DNA of 64,000 bases from Desulfovibrio sp. (GCF_034006445.1 NZ_JAVESS010000003.1:248001-312000), one strand, 5' to 3'; counted from the stretch's first letter, positions 8,450-17,756 are shown. Made by a program: numbers and translations. The notes: generated by a model from the letters alone, not told the origin.

Positions 8450-9409
8450 TCAGGCGCGCCGCTTGAGTGTCTCGACCAGGGCCTGGTCGAGGTCAGGGCA
8501 CTGAAAGCTGTAACCAGCGAGCTTGAGCCGGACGGGAAGCGATTTTTGCCCGTTCAAAACCAGTTCCTCGGCCATTTGCCCCAAAGCCGGACGGAGCACA
8601 AAACCGGGAACAGGCAGCCACGACGGGCGGGAACATGCCTTGCCCAGAGCGCTGGCAAACTGGCGCATGTTCACTTGCATGGGGGCGCTTATGTTGAAGA
8701 TGCCCTGAACGTCCTCCCGCTCAAGCAGAAAGCGCACGGCCTGCGTCACGTCCGACATATGCACCCAGCTCATGGGCTGACGGCCGGAACCGACAGGGCC
8801 GCCCAAAAAGTACAGAAAGGGCGGCAGCATCCGTTCCAGAAATCCCCCCACGCCTCCCGAAGCTTTCTGGCCCACAACCGGCGAAAACCGCAGGATGCAG
8901 CGGCGTACGCCCAGCGCCTCCGCACGAGCCGTGCTTTCTTCCCAAAGGACGCACACATCTGCCAGAAAACCCTGCCCCCTGGGATACGTTTCGTCACAGT
9001 CGGGAGCCGTCGCGGCATCCTGCCACAGGCCATAATAGCCGCAGGCCGATGCCTGCAACAGGGTGCCCGGCAGGCGCAAGCCCCTGTCGCGCAGGGTTTG
9101 CAGCGCGGCTGTCAGGGCATGCCCCGCGTTGAGCCTGCTTTGCGCTATGGCCTGCTTTCGGGTGGCAGTCCAGCGTCCCGCGCCGATGTTTTCGCCCTGA
9201 AGGTTGATCACCGCATCCACATCGTGCAGCAGGGGAACCAGCGCGGCTGCGTCCATGCCGTCCCAGGCCGCATACGCAAGTCCCTTTTGCGGGGGACGCC
9301 CAGCCGCAGTGCCGCGCACGGCGGCGCGAACACTGTGTCCCTGCTGCAAAAGATGGGACGTGATGTGCGATCCCAAAAAACCTGATGAACCCAGAATAAG
9401 TATATGCAT
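8450..9409 (-). CDS. TIGR01777 family epimerase/dehydratase-like SDR protein (YfcH type)
   Basis: 319 residues. The extended SDR Rossmann motif GSSGFLGSHI sits at residues 7-16. NLQGENIGAGRWTATRKQ is characteristic of the YfcH/SulA-like family, as is the C-terminal conserved block ending in LDQALVETLKRR. Biochemical role is unknown. Start chosen at ATG 9407-9409, preceded by AAAGGACTC; the longer open frame lacks family homology. The gene converges with gap, with family A between. Confidence 0.86.
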   Translation of the reverse strand: MHILILGSSGFLGSHITSHLLQQGHSVRAAVRGTAAGRPPQKGLAYAAWDGMDAAALVPLLHDVDAVINLQGENIGAGRWTATRKQAIAQSRLNAGHALTAALQTLRDRGLRLPGTLLQASACGYYGLWQDAATAPDCDETYPRGQGFLADVCVLWEESTARAEALGVRRCILRFSPVVGQKASGGVGGFLERMLPPFLYFLGGPVGSGRQPMSWVHMSDVTQAVRFLLEREDVQGIFNISAPMQVNMRQFASALGKACSRPSWLPVPGFVLRPALGQMAEELVLNGQKSLPVRLKLAGYSFQCPDLDQALVETLKRRA

Positions 9410-9910
9410 GGGGAGTCCTTTCGTGCGGAAGGTTCTGGGGCCTGGCAGCCGCGCCCCATGAGGGTGGTGAGGCAGGAGGAGGTGCCGGAAAGCGCGGCCA
9501 GAGGGATGCTCGCGCTGTCGCACCTGGCATACGGCTGTGGGCGGCGCAGGCAGGGCTGTGAGGCCAGCCACGGGGCTATTGCCCATGGCGCGGGAAGAGT
9601 CCGATGGAGCGCGCCGCCGGGTGACATGACGGCAGGTCGATTGCCTCTGGTACAGGCCTGTTGCCCATGGCCAGCCGACGTATCGATGCCGCAGCGACAG
9701 CCAGCAGACCGGTGCCGGGGCTGCTGACATCCTTGCAGCCAGTATAAACGGTATTGCTGTTTTTCTCCAGCCTGCGGGGCGGATACAACAGGCGCGCCGC
9801 AGGCCGTGAACAAAAAAAGCCCCGTGGCGACGGGGCTTTGGTAGTATGGAAAACCGCCGGAGCGGCTACTGGGTCTTTGGCTTCGGAGTCTTTGGCTACG
9901 GGTTCTTGGG
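9410..9910. other. Intergenic region between two minus-strand genes
   Basis: No gene seen. Contains the terminator of the NTF2-like gene at 9812-9836, small direct repeats (TTGCCCATGGC near 9580 and 9661; GTCTTTGGCT-like units near 9871-9900) and the leader of the epimerase-like gene. Confidence 0.4.
9812..9836 (-). terminator. Rho-independent terminator, minus strand
   Basis: On the minus strand GCCCCGTCGCCACGGGGC is followed by seven T. It serves the NTF2-like gene ending at 9911. Confidence 0.88.
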
Positions 9911-10372
9911 CTACTGAATCTTGCAGTTGCCGTCCCTGCAGTCGGGGGTGGAGACCACGGGAGTGGCCTGGAACAGCACCACCTGCTCGCGGTTCTGGTT
10001 TTTCACAACCACGAGGGTAAAGCGCATGAGCCCTTCGGGCTGCGCAGGCTGGGATATGCCCTTGAAATAACCGTTGCCCGTCATCAGGGTAGCGCCGCCA
10101 ATCATGGTGGTGCGCACATTGGTGATGGTCAGGCGGTCAACCACCATCTCCTTGTTTTTGATGGACTGGATGAAGTGCTCCTTGTCCTCAATGTGCCCGT
10201 TGCCGGCGATGTGCCAGTAATTGGGGGCCAGCAGGGTTTCAAGGGCGGGGATGTCGCCGGTCATGACCGCTTCGGTATACAGGGCTACTGTGTCGGCCTT
10301 GGCGTGGGCCTGACCGGCGGAAAGGCAAAGGAACAGAGTGCAGACAAGAAATGCGGATTTCAGAAAATTCAT
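9911..10372 (-). CDS. Periplasmic NTF2/SnoaL-like (DUF4440-type) protein
   Basis: 153 residues. A clear Sec signal peptide covers residues 1-24 (KSAFLVCTLFLCLSAGQAHA, cut after AHA). The mature part has the NTF2-like pattern: an N-terminal helix with LYTEAVMTGDIPALETLLAPNY, then alternating strands including a VVVKNQNREQVVLF strand. Two Cys near the C-terminus (CRDGNC) may form a disulfide. Probably a small-molecule-binding or scaffold protein; substrate unknown. ATG at 10370-10372 is preceded by GGAGGAT. Ends at a strong terminator and diverges from cysK. Confidence 0.8.
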   Translation of the reverse strand: MNFLKSAFLVCTLFLCLSAGQAHAKADTVALYTEAVMTGDIPALETLLAPNYWHIAGNGHIEDKEHFIQSIKNKEMVVDRLTITNVRTTMIGGATLMTGNGYFKGISQPAQPEGLMRFTLVVVKNQNREQVVLFQATPVVSTPDCRDGNCKIQ

Positions 10373-10593
10373 GGTATCCTCCGTCGTTATGCTGGGCCGG
10401 CATCTGCGGCGCAAGGCTGTTTTGCACCGGGAAATGGCCCGGCATGTATGTACAGGAAAGTTTGCCAATGCACACGCTTTCCTCTATTCTCGTGTTCTGA
10501 CTGTTAAGCAAAACGCGTCTGTTGTAAAGCTCCACCTGTCCATCCTGCAGGATTTTCGGGACATTCCCTACGATACTATGAGGTTTTCTCGCC

Positions 10594-11517
10594 ATGCTGA
10601 CCAACATTCTTCAGGCTATTGGCAATACGCCTCTGCTGCGCCTTAATCTTTCACAAGATCTGCCCGGCAAGGTCTGGCTCAAACTTGAAAATCGTAACCC
10701 CGGCGGTTCCATCAAGGATCGCGTGGCCTTTCACCTTATCGAAAATGCCCTTCAGTGGGGCGAACTGGAACCGGGCGGTCTTGTTGTGGAGGCCACCAGT
10801 GGCAACATGGGCATCGGCTTGGCCCTGGTTTCGGCCGTCCGGGGCCTGCGTTGCGTGCTCGCCATGCCCGAATCCATGAGCATTGAGCGGCGCAACCTGC
10901 TCAAGGGCCTTGGTGCGGAACTGGTGCTTACCCCGGCTGCCAAGGGCATGACGGGCGCTCTTGAAGAAGCCCGCCGCATCGCCGAAGAGCAGGGCGGCTT
11001 CATCCCCGGCCAGTTCACCAATCCCGAAGCCGTGCAGGCCCATTACAAAACAACCGGCCCTGAAATTTACAGCGACAGCGTCGGCAAGATGGATGTGCTG
11101 GTGGCTGGCGTGGGTTCAGGTTCGTCCATCACGGGGGCTGGCCGCTTTTTGAAGGAGCGCATCCCCGGCTTCAAGGTCATTGCCGTGGAGCCGGAAGCCT
11201 CGCCCGTGCTCTCTGGCGGCAAGGCGTCGCCGCACCTCATTCAGGGCATAGGCGCAGGCTTTGTGCCCGCCATCCTTGACCGTGCCCTGCTGGACGAAAT
11301 ACTGCTGGCCGATGGCGAAGAAGCCCTGACCATGGCCCGCACGCTCATGCGCTGCGGCATAGTGACAGGCATATCCACCGGCGCCAACGTGGCGGCAGCC
11401 CTCAAGGTCGCGGCGCGCCCGGAAATGAAAGGTAAAAATATCGTCACCTTTGCCTGCGATACAGGCGAAAGGTATATGTCTACCAGACTGTTCACCGATA
11501 TGACGCAGTCGGCTTAG
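10594..11517 (+). CDS. cysK: Cysteine synthase A (O-acetylserine sulfhydrylase)
   Basis: 307 residues. PLP enzyme that makes cysteine from O-acetylserine and sulfide. Lys of PGGSIKDRVA (near residue 41) binds PLP; the TSGNMGIGLA loop binds the substrate carboxylate, and GVGSGSSITGAG the phosphate. CDTGERYMST is at the C-terminus. The sequence fits cysteine synthase; cystathionine beta-synthase-like activity is not excluded. The stop TAG (11515-11517) is the first three bases of a family D element. Confidence 0.92.
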   Translation: MLTNILQAIGNTPLLRLNLSQDLPGKVWLKLENRNPGGSIKDRVAFHLIENALQWGELEPGGLVVEATSGNMGIGLALVSAVRGLRCVLAMPESMSIERRNLLKGLGAELVLTPAAKGMTGALEEARRIAEEQGGFIPGQFTNPEAVQAHYKTTGPEIYSDSVGKMDVLVAGVGSGSSITGAGRFLKERIPGFKVIAVEPEASPVLSGGKASPHLIQGIGAGFVPAILDRALLDEILLADGEEALTMARTLMRCGIVTGISTGANVAAALKVAARPEMKGKNIVTFACDTGERYMSTRLFTDMTQSA

Positions 11518-11662
11518 ACAGTGCCGCCACGAGCGCCTTTCCGGTTCTTTCTGCGTCGAAATTCACCTTTTATTCCGGCAGGGTATCATCAGAGCACATC
11601 CCTGCATAAAAGGCTCGTCTCCCCGATGCGACAGGAAATTCGTCTTGTGACGACACTGTCTG
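11515..11662 (+). repeat. Family D palindromic element, copy 1
   Basis: Begins TAGACAGTGCCGCCACGAG and ends in CACTGTCTGG after an arm CTTGTGACGA; the ends are inverted repeats with a few mismatches. An internal CCTTTTAT..ATAAAAGG arm forms a second palindrome. Copy 2, on the opposite strand, is at 27600-27749. The first TAG is the cysK stop. Confidence 0.85.
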
Positions 11663-12003
11663 GAGCATGTACTCTTTGAAATGTGAAGCCTTTTAAAGGC
11701 AATCTGGCCCGAACAGGCCGGGGCCGTCCTTTTTCGGCAGATCCCCTGCGGATGAAAAAGGGCGGCCCGCGGACCTATCTTTCCTGTCGGCTCTGTGGGG
11801 CTGCTGGTGGCCCGGCTCCCCATCCACCACAGTCCGGTTTCGTGCCACTGGTTCGGCGACAGGCGCGGAAAACAGACATTTTATTTTCTATGAGGTAAAT
11901 AGTAATTTTTTCCTGCCGATAAGTTTGGCAAGAAAAGAGCTTCGGCACTGGACTTTCCGCATGCGGCACGCTGGCGGCCCGGCCCGCTTAATGGAGTACT
12001 TTC
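11663..12003. other. Intergenic region with long hairpin
   Basis: A stem pairs GGGCCGTCCTTTTTC (11721-11735) with GAAAAAGGGCGGCCC (11754-11768). An AT-rich stretch at 11875-11915 may hold the cheV promoter. A family C-like arm (TTTGAAATG..) stands at about 11675-11710. No gene seen. Confidence 0.5.
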
Positions 12004-12954
12004 ATGGCGCAAACCAATATTTTGCTCGAAACTGGCACCAATGAACTCGAAATTGTGGAGTTCTATGTCAACCAGGACGGTTACGAGGCCCATTATGGCC
12101 TCAATGTGGCCAAGGTGGTTGAAATAGGCCGTCGCCAACCTGTGACGGCCATGCCGGAAATGCGCCATAAAGCCCTGCTGGGCGCGTTTTTGCACCGCAA
12201 TGGGCGCATTGTGCCGCTTATCGACATGGCGCGTTTTCTTGGCAGCGCTCCCATAACCAATGAGGACGCCAAGGTCATTGTGACGGAGTTCAACGGCGTC
12301 TGTACGGGTTTTCTCGTGTCCGGCGTCAACCGCATCTACAGGTTGAGCTGGACGGATGTTGAAGCCCCCGGTCAGTTTTTGCAGAACATGAGCCGCAGTT
12401 CCGTTACCGGCGTGGTGCGGCTTGAAGAGCGCGTCATATTTCTGCTGGATCTTGAAGCCATTGTGGCCGAATTGCACCCGGCCATGGCCCTGCGTTTTGA
12501 CGCAGCCGACATGGCCGCTTCGGACGGCAAGACCTACACCATCCTGCATGTGGACGATTCCAGCAGCATCCGCAGCCTGCTGCTGAACCTGCTCAACAAG
12601 GAAGGGCGCTTCAAGGTGGAGCAGCGCGTCAACGGGCAGGAAGCCTGGGACTACCTGCAGTCCGTGCGCAATCGTTGCGAGGCGGAGGACCGCCCCATAT
12701 CGGATTTTTTGCAGGGAATCATCACGGACATCGAAATGCCCGCCATGGACGGCCTTGCCCTGTGCAAGCGCATCAAGGATGATCCTGTGCTCAAAAAGCT
12801 GCCCGTGGCCATCTTTTCCTCAATGATCAACGAGAGTCTTGCCAGAAAGTGCGCCCTGGTGGGGGCAGATGCCCAGTACACCAAGCCGGATCTCAAGGCT
12901 CTTTCTGTCAAGCTGCATGAGCTTATCACCACTGTCTGGGGCCATCAGGCCTAG
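12004..12954 (+). CDS. cheV: CheV-type chemotaxis coupling protein (CheW domain plus receiver)
   Basis: 316 residues. N-terminal CheW domain (about 15-165; EIVEFYVN..YGLNVAKVVEIGR, VPLIDMARFLG, RLEERVIFLLDLEAIVAEL) couples receptors to CheA. A response-regulator receiver follows (about 180-310): DDSSSIRSLL acidic pair, phospho-acceptor Asp in GIITDIEMPAMDG, Ser in AIFSSM, Lys in YTKPD. This is the CheV layout. The stop TAG is followed at once by a family B element. There are no chemotaxis genes next to it. Confidence 0.92.
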   Translation: MAQTNILLETGTNELEIVEFYVNQDGYEAHYGLNVAKVVEIGRRQPVTAMPEMRHKALLGAFLHRNGRIVPLIDMARFLGSAPITNEDAKVIVTEFNGVCTGFLVSGVNRIYRLSWTDVEAPGQFLQNMSRSSVTGVVRLEERVIFLLDLEAIVAELHPAMALRFDAADMAASDGKTYTILHVDDSSSIRSLLLNLLNKEGRFKVEQRVNGQEAWDYLQSVRNRCEAEDRPISDFLQGIITDIEMPAMDGLALCKRIKDDPVLKKLPVAIFSSMINESLARKCALVGADAQYTKPDLKALSVKLHELITTVWGHQA

Positions 12955-13080
12955 GGAAACGCTGATTTATTCCGTTTGGCGGACTTGCTTCACTTTTTTT
13001 GAAACAGTCGAGGACGGAAGAGTCCACTCCTGCGTCAAAATAAGCTCGCGCCTTGCCAAACGAAATAACTACGCGTTTCC
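12955..13080 (+). repeat. Family B palindromic element, complete copy (126 bp)
   Basis: GGAAACGCTGATTTATTCCG at the left end pairs with the right end CGAAATAACTACGCGTTTCC; CCGTTTGGCGG and CCTTGCCAAACG extend the stem. Begins immediately after the cheV stop. Nearly the same 126 bases occur inverted at 17757-17882. Confidence 0.88.
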
Positions 13081-13342
13081 TGAAGGCTCTTTAATCAGTG
13101 CTGCTCTCGAGCACAGATTAACTTTGAGAATATACATTCTCAAAGTTTAAGGCACGCTCACTTCGGCGTTTAACCGCGCAGATAAACTGTGCTTACGCCT
13201 CCGTAGCGAACGTCTGCGCACGCAGCCGCCGGAGCAATTTAACTTTTAAATTGCTCTGGAAGCAGGATCAGGGCCAACAGGATCAAGGCCTGGCCGAAAG
13301 CTGAAAACAGCGCGAATCTGATGGCGCGGCCGCCCCGGCAGC

Positions 13343-13377
13343 CGCCCGGCTGTAGCCCGGCTGTAGCCCGGCTGTAG
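13343..13377 (+). repeat. Tandem 11-base repeat
   Basis: The unit CCCGGCTGTAG is repeated three times. Intergenic, no coding context. Confidence 0.8.
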
Positions 13378-13384
13378 TCTGTCC

Positions 13385-13415
13385 AAAGGCTCCCCGCACA
13401 GTGTGGGGAGCCTTT
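13385..13415. terminator. Perfect hairpin, possible bidirectional terminator
   Basis: AAAGGCTCCCC (13385-13395) pairs with GGGGAGCCTTT (13405-13415). The A and T flanks are only three bases, so termination strength is doubtful. Confidence 0.5.
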
Positions 13416-14025
13416 GACGTTTTGGCGCTCTGATGTCTTCCAGCCGCAGCCGCTCCGGCAGTGCACCGTGCAAAGGCTTTTTCGACAGGCGGCACGCATG
13501 CGTCTGCCGCGCGAGCTTTTGTTACAGTAGTGTGACAAAAACCACGGAATTGCTCCTGTGTATCGCAGTATAAGGTGCGCAAGGCCAAAAATTTTTTAGT
13601 AGCCCAAAAAGCAGGTTATAAAAATTTATTTCCCCTTTCGGGTTTGTTATGCAAACAGTGCTGGACAATCAGCGGTCTTTTTGCTTCCGTATGCCCCGTA
13701 TAGCCCTTTATGGGGGGGAAAGACACGGACCTGGGGCAGACACCCCGGCCTTGAGATACCCAATAGGGCCCGGACGCCTGTACCGCAACGCAGCGGGGCT
13801 TCCGGCCTCATGATGGGGTGAAGCAACGAGGGGAGAGCGGGCGAGAAGGTTCCAAACGGGGGCCAGCGCGCGCGTTGAGGCGGCCCATGGGGTTCGCCAT
13901 CTGTGCAGGAGGGGAGATGCCGTTTTTGCTTTGCCACAATGACCCGCATAAGGCGGCTGGTTAGCATTCCATATTTTTATGCCCGCGCCCCTACCGGGCG
14001 GGCAAGAGACTACAAGGCTTTTTCC

Positions 14026-15303
14026 ATGCCAAATCTGCACAGTTTTCTCCAACGGCTTTTCCCCATTTGCCGGAGCATCACCGGTAATGGCGTTCGGCAG
14101 ACTCTTTCCATACTCAAGGAAGAGCTGCCGGGCCTGCAAATGCATGAAGTTCCTTCAGGCAGTCAGGTGTTCGACTGGACAGTGCCCGATGAGTGGAACA
14201 TCACCGAAGCACGGCTGACAGGCCCCGACGGCGAAATTATCGCCGATTTTTCTCACTGCAATCTGCATGTGGTGGGCTACTCCGAGCCAGTGGATCTCAT
14301 GCTGTCCCTTGAGGATTTGCAGGAGCATCTCTACTCCCGCCCGGATCTGCCAGAGGCCATCCCCTACGTAACGTCCTATTACGCCCGGCGCTGGGGCTTC
14401 TGCCTCAAGCACAGCGTGCGCGAGAAGCTCAAACCGGGCATGTACCATGCGGTGATCAAGTCCACGCTCGCACCCGGCCATCTCACGTATGGCGAGCTGG
14501 TATTGCCCGGCCACAGCGAGAAGGAAGTTTTTCTTTCCACCTATGTGTGCCACCCCTCCATGGCCAATAATGAGCTTTCCGGCCCTGTGGTGGCCCTGGC
14601 CCTGGCGCGCTGGCTGCAAACCGCGCCGCGCCGCTATACGTACCGATTTGTTTTTGTGCCGGAAACCATCGGCTCCATTACCTATCTCAGCAAAAATTAT
14701 CTGCAGTTGCGCGAGCGGGTGGTGGCCGGGTTCAACCTGACCTGCCTTGGAGACGACCGCGCCTATTCCTATCTGCCGAGCCGCAAGGGCAACACCCTGG
14801 CAGACAAGGCGGCCCTGCACGTGCTGCAACATTTTGCCCCGGACTTTGTGCGGTACACCTTTCATGACAGGGGCAGCGACGAGCGGCAGTACTGCTCGCC
14901 AGGAATCGATCTGCCCCTGTGCAGCGTCATGCGCACCAAGTACCATGTCTTTCCCGAGTACCACACGTCGCTGGACGACTGCTCGCTGGTCACGGAACAA
15001 GGACTTCAGGGCGGCTTTGAAATAATGCGCAAAGTGCTCGCAGCTATTGAAGAAAACGCGACGTACCAGTGCAAGGTTCTGTGCGAACCGCAACTGGGCA
15101 AGCGGGGGCTGTACCCCACGCTGAGCACCAGATATTCCTGTACCGAGCAGGTCGATCTCATGATGGATCTGCTGGCCTACGCCGACGGAACCATGAGCTT
15201 GCTGGACGAAGCCGAAATCGTGGGCGCGGATGTTTTTCGGTGCAGCGACGTCATGCGGCAGCTTGAAGAACAGGGCGTGGTGATCCGAAAAATGGATGAC
15301 TGA
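14026..15303 (+). CDS. DUF4910 aminopeptidase-like protein
   Basis: 425 residues. Matches the layout of DUF4910/DUF2172 proteins, which have an M28-like aminopeptidase fold: FDWTVPDEWNITEARL near 47, LVLPGHSEKEVFLSTYVCHPSMANNELSGP with candidate metal His and Asp/Asn, PETIGSITYLS, DRGSDERQYCSPGIDLP and YHTSLDD near 320. A C-terminal winged-helix-like part follows. Such genes are often in surface polysaccharide loci, but here it stands alone. Cleavage target unknown. Start at ATG 14026 gives the family N-terminus (LHSFLQRLFPICRSITGNGVR); the earlier frame is not conserved-looking. Confidence 0.85.
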   Translation: MPNLHSFLQRLFPICRSITGNGVRQTLSILKEELPGLQMHEVPSGSQVFDWTVPDEWNITEARLTGPDGEIIADFSHCNLHVVGYSEPVDLMLSLEDLQEHLYSRPDLPEAIPYVTSYYARRWGFCLKHSVREKLKPGMYHAVIKSTLAPGHLTYGELVLPGHSEKEVFLSTYVCHPSMANNELSGPVVALALARWLQTAPRRYTYRFVFVPETIGSITYLSKNYLQLRERVVAGFNLTCLGDDRAYSYLPSRKGNTLADKAALHVLQHFAPDFVRYTFHDRGSDERQYCSPGIDLPLCSVMRTKYHVFPEYHTSLDDCSLVTEQGLQGGFEIMRKVLAAIEENATYQCKVLCEPQLGKRGLYPTLSTRYSCTEQVDLMMDLLAYADGTMSLLDEAEIVGADVFRCSDVMRQLEEQGVVIRKMDD

Positions 15304-15350
15304 GCCCGGTGGGCTGTACTGTCGCGTTGTCACGTTACGTTGGAGAGTTT

Positions 15351-15430
15351 TGTGGGGGAGTTTTGTGGGGGAGGGACCCTTTTGCAAAAGGGTCACCTCC
15401 CCCACGCCCCCACCCCCTAAAACTTTTATT
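15351..15430 (+). repeat. Family A palindromic element, copy 2, with duplicated left end
   Basis: GTGGGGGAG occurs twice at the left end (15352-15360 and 15365-15373), then GGACCCTTTTGCAAAAGGGTC and the CCTCCCCCACGCCCCCACCCC tail. Directly abuts a family C copy. Confidence 0.85.
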
Positions 15431-15551
15431 ATAGAGCATGTTAACTTTGAAAAAGTGTAAATGCTCTAACGCTGCACGAACGTGCAGCGCGCCACAACGT
15501 GACTGAATGAAAACTTTGGGATGTGAAGCAGTTCAAATTAATCTGCTCTAG
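15431..15551 (+). repeat. Family C palindromic element with TA borders
   Basis: Left border TAGAGCATGTTAACTTTG, internal GCTGCACGAACGTGCAGC hairpin and GCGCGCCACAACGTG, right border TAATCTGCTCTAG. Shorter than the 150-base copies; part of the centre is missing. Confidence 0.8.
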
Positions 15552-15616
15552 AAAGCACGACAGTTCAAAGCGTATTTGCTCTCAGATAGCACGCGCGCGC
15601 CGCGCGGGCGTTCATG

Positions 15617-15646
15617 AAAAAAAGCCCCCATTCGGGGGCTTTTTTC
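15617..15646. terminator. Bidirectional Rho-independent terminator
   Basis: AAAAAAAGCCCCC, loop ATT, then CGGGGGCTTTTTTC. It stands between the convergent DUF4910 and HEAT-like genes. Confidence 0.92.
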
Positions 15647-15665
15647 GTAGAAATTGGGTGGAAAA

Positions 15666-16358
15666 TCAGGCCGCGAGTTTTTCCAGCGCGTCGCGGGCTA
15701 TCTGGCTGACGCTTTTTTCATACACGTCATTGCCGTCAAAGAGTTCGCACTGTTCTTCAAGCCCGGCGTCAGCCAGGCGGCGCAGGGCGGGGGCGTCCAT
15801 AAGGTCGGGGGGCAACTGGCTCAGGGCCCAGGCGGCCATGCCCCGGCAGATGACATCCTGGTCTTCCAGTCCCTTGAGCAGCCATTTTCGCGCGCCAAGG
15901 CACATCTCCGGCCGTGCCTGCGCAAGTCGGCCTATGCCCCAGTAGCAGGAGCGCCGCAGGATGTCGTGGTCGCAAAAATTGTCGTCATGACCAAGGTCAA
16001 TGATGTAGGAAATAAGAATGCGGTGAAAATCCTTGGCAAGGGGGGCGCTGGCGGCCAGAATTTCGGCAAAGGCATTGGGGATGCCCCAACCGATATTGCC
16101 GGATTCTTCATTGAGGTGCCACATGAGGCGGCGGATGATGTTTTTGGCGGCCTCGGGCTGTGTTTCGGCAAGCCGGGCCGTTACCTGCCCCAGAGCCGCG
16201 GCGGCGCGGTGCATGGTTTGCGGGCCGAGCAAGAGAAAAGAAAACAGCGGGCCCACGTTTTCAAGGCCGCCCTTGGCTATTTCGTCAAGATGGCTGCGCC
16301 ATTCCGGACTGTTGATGGTATCTTTCAGTTTTTGTTTGGCTGAGCGCATGCGGGCCAT
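15666..16358 (-). CDS. HEAT/ARM-like helical repeat protein (DVU0298-like)
   Basis: 230 residues, almost entirely helical, no signal or membrane part. Repeated helix pairs (VTARLAETQPEAAKNIIRRL, YWGIGRLAQARPEMCLGAR, RGMAAWALSQL) resemble HEAT repeats that bind proteins. Known as a Desulfovibrio-conserved protein without assigned function. Start ATG 16356-16358 lies 9 bases after GGAGG; the in-frame extension upstream has no ribosome site. Confidence 0.75.
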   Translation of the reverse strand: MARMRSAKQKLKDTINSPEWRSHLDEIAKGGLENVGPLFSFLLLGPQTMHRAAAALGQVTARLAETQPEAAKNIIRRLMWHLNEESGNIGWGIPNAFAEILAASAPLAKDFHRILISYIIDLGHDDNFCDHDILRRSCYWGIGRLAQARPEMCLGARKWLLKGLEDQDVICRGMAAWALSQLPPDLMDAPALRRLADAGLEEQCELFDGNDVYEKSVSQIARDALEKLAA

Positions 16359-16520
16359 GATCCATATCCTCCAGAGGCTGTGTTCTGGCTCTTCACCCAT
16401 ACTTATGGTTTTTTACTCTCCTGGCAAGGCGGCCCGTCACATTTCTTTTTTCTGGTTCATGCGTAACGGCGTGACCTCTGGAGCCGCCACTTGAGATCAG
16501 AAGGCTCGCTGTACCGTCTC

Positions 16521-17120
16521 TCAAATGCTGCAAAAAAACGTCACCCAGAAGGGCACGCTGAAGTCCAGCACAAGGGCGTGCACAATGGATATGAACACCC
16601 ACTGGTTTCCGGCGTAGCGGGTAATGACTGGCAGGGTGGTATCGACAGTGGAAGCGCCGCCGCAGCTGATGGCCGCAATAGGGCCCATATAGCGCACCAG
16701 CAGCGGCGTGAAGAGCAGGGTGAAGAGTTCGCGCAGAATATTGCTGATAAGGGCAATGGTTCCCAGCTCCGGCCCCTTGTATTGCGTGATGAAGATGGAA
16801 GAAAGCGAATAGTAGGCAAATCCCGCGCCCACAGCCATGCATTCGGCAGCGCTGTACACGAGAAAAAGGCTGACAAGGGCTGTTCCGGCAAAGGTGCCCA
16901 CCGTGGTGGCCAGGGGGAGCAGCAGCACACGGGGCCGCAGGCTGCGCAGCATTTCGCCAAGCCGTCTGTCCGACCCCATTGAGATGCCCACAAGGATCAT
17001 GAGCAGCCACAGCATGTAGAGCGTCATGTCGTGTTCAATGAAGTAGTCGGGGATAAAGCCCATGCGGGCCAGCAGTACGCCAGCGCCGAAAAAAAACAGG
17101 ATGACGAGGCTGCCTTTCAT
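16521..17120 (-). CDS. LysO-type lysine exporter, C-terminal half (DUF340)
   Basis: 199 residues, about six membrane helices. Matches the second half of E. coli LysO (YbjE): GAGFAYYSLSSIFITQ corresponds to ASGFGWYSLSGILLTE, and ISCGGASTVDTTLPVI to LCGATSMDFTLPVL. Probably exports lysine or a toxic lysine analogue. The start overlaps the stop of the N-terminal-half gene (ATGA), so the exporter is built from two subunits made from one mRNA. Confidence 0.88.
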   Translation of the reverse strand: MKGSLVILFFFGAGVLLARMGFIPDYFIEHDMTLYMLWLLMILVGISMGSDRRLGEMLRSLRPRVLLLPLATTVGTFAGTALVSLFLVYSAAECMAVGAGFAYYSLSSIFITQYKGPELGTIALISNILRELFTLLFTPLLVRYMGPIAAISCGGASTVDTTLPVITRYAGNQWVFISIVHALVLDFSVPFWVTFFCSI

Positions 17121-17506
17121 GCCTGTGAGTCCTCCTGGCTGGCATGGCTGGCACGGCTGGCACGGCTGACACGGCTGGAAGAAGACGGCGCGCCCGTCTG
17201 GCCCCCGGTGTCAGGGGGCGTGGTGAGGGCGTCGGGTTCCGGCGGTTGGCGGAAAAAACGGCGGATGCAGAGCACGCAGGCAATAGAGCCCGCAATAGCG
17301 CTTACGGTGAGCACAACAGCAGCGCCGCCCAGTTTGGGCAGGTTCGCCATGAGGGTGGTGTTGCCGCCCACGGAAATGCCGAGGGCAAAGAGCAGCAGCA
17401 TGATGGCCGGGGTGACGCAGCGCGCGAGTTTGGCGGCCAGAGGCCTGCCGCGCAGCAGAAGGCCCACGGCAATACCCAGAAACATGAGGCCCATGGCGAT
17501 AAACAC
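17117..17506 (-). CDS. LysO-type lysine exporter, N-terminal half
   Basis: 129 residues with three hydrophobic helices (IAMGLMFLGIAVGLLL, TPAIMLLLFALGISVGG, AAVVLTVSAIAGSIACV), then a charged, Ser/Ala-rich tail. Equivalent to the first third of E. coli LysO. Start proposed at GTG 17504-17506, five bases after GGAGG; ATG 17492-17494 is the alternative. The DNA for the C-terminal tail contains short ACGGCTGGC-like repeats (about 17145-17180). Overlaps the downstream half by four bases. Confidence 0.78.
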   Translation of the reverse strand: MFIAMGLMFLGIAVGLLLRGRPLAAKLARCVTPAIMLLLFALGISVGGNTTLMANLPKLGGAAVVLTVSAIAGSIACVLCIRRFFRQPPEPDALTTPPDTGGQTGAPSSSSRVSRASRASHASQEDSQA

Positions 17507-17756
17507 AAAATCCTCCGCAGCCGGAAAAAGCTTTTGCAGATGCCCGCACCGAAAAAAAGCGCAGGGCGGCGCGTGTTTTACAGGGGCTGGTGTGCCCCCG
17601 CGTGGCTTCAAAAAAAGTAACAACACTTCGGGCTGGGCGCAGCGGCGGTACGGCCCCGGTTGATGGCCAAGACCTTCCTTCCCCTGCGGCACCCCGTATT
17701 TTAGAGCAATTTCATTTTGAAATTACTCTTCGGAATCCCTGATTAACGAACCTCCA

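Larger units (their letters stand above)
13081..14025. other. Long intergenic region upstream of the DUF4910 gene
   Basis: About 945 bases with no convincing gene. Holds a composite of C-type arms (about 13095-13262, TTAACTTTGAGAATA..ATTCTCAAAG), three tandem 11-base units CCCGGCTGTAG (about 13343-13377), a perfect hairpin at 13385-13415 and an AT-rich promoter-like stretch at 13585-13645. Confidence 0.5.

Noticed and set aside
8027..9385. 452-codon plus-strand frame after gap
   Set aside because: It runs through the gap terminator and a family A element, then antisense to the epimerase-like gene.
13343..13377. CRISPR-like or integron-like repeat
   Set aside because: Three 11-base units in direct contact, no spacers.
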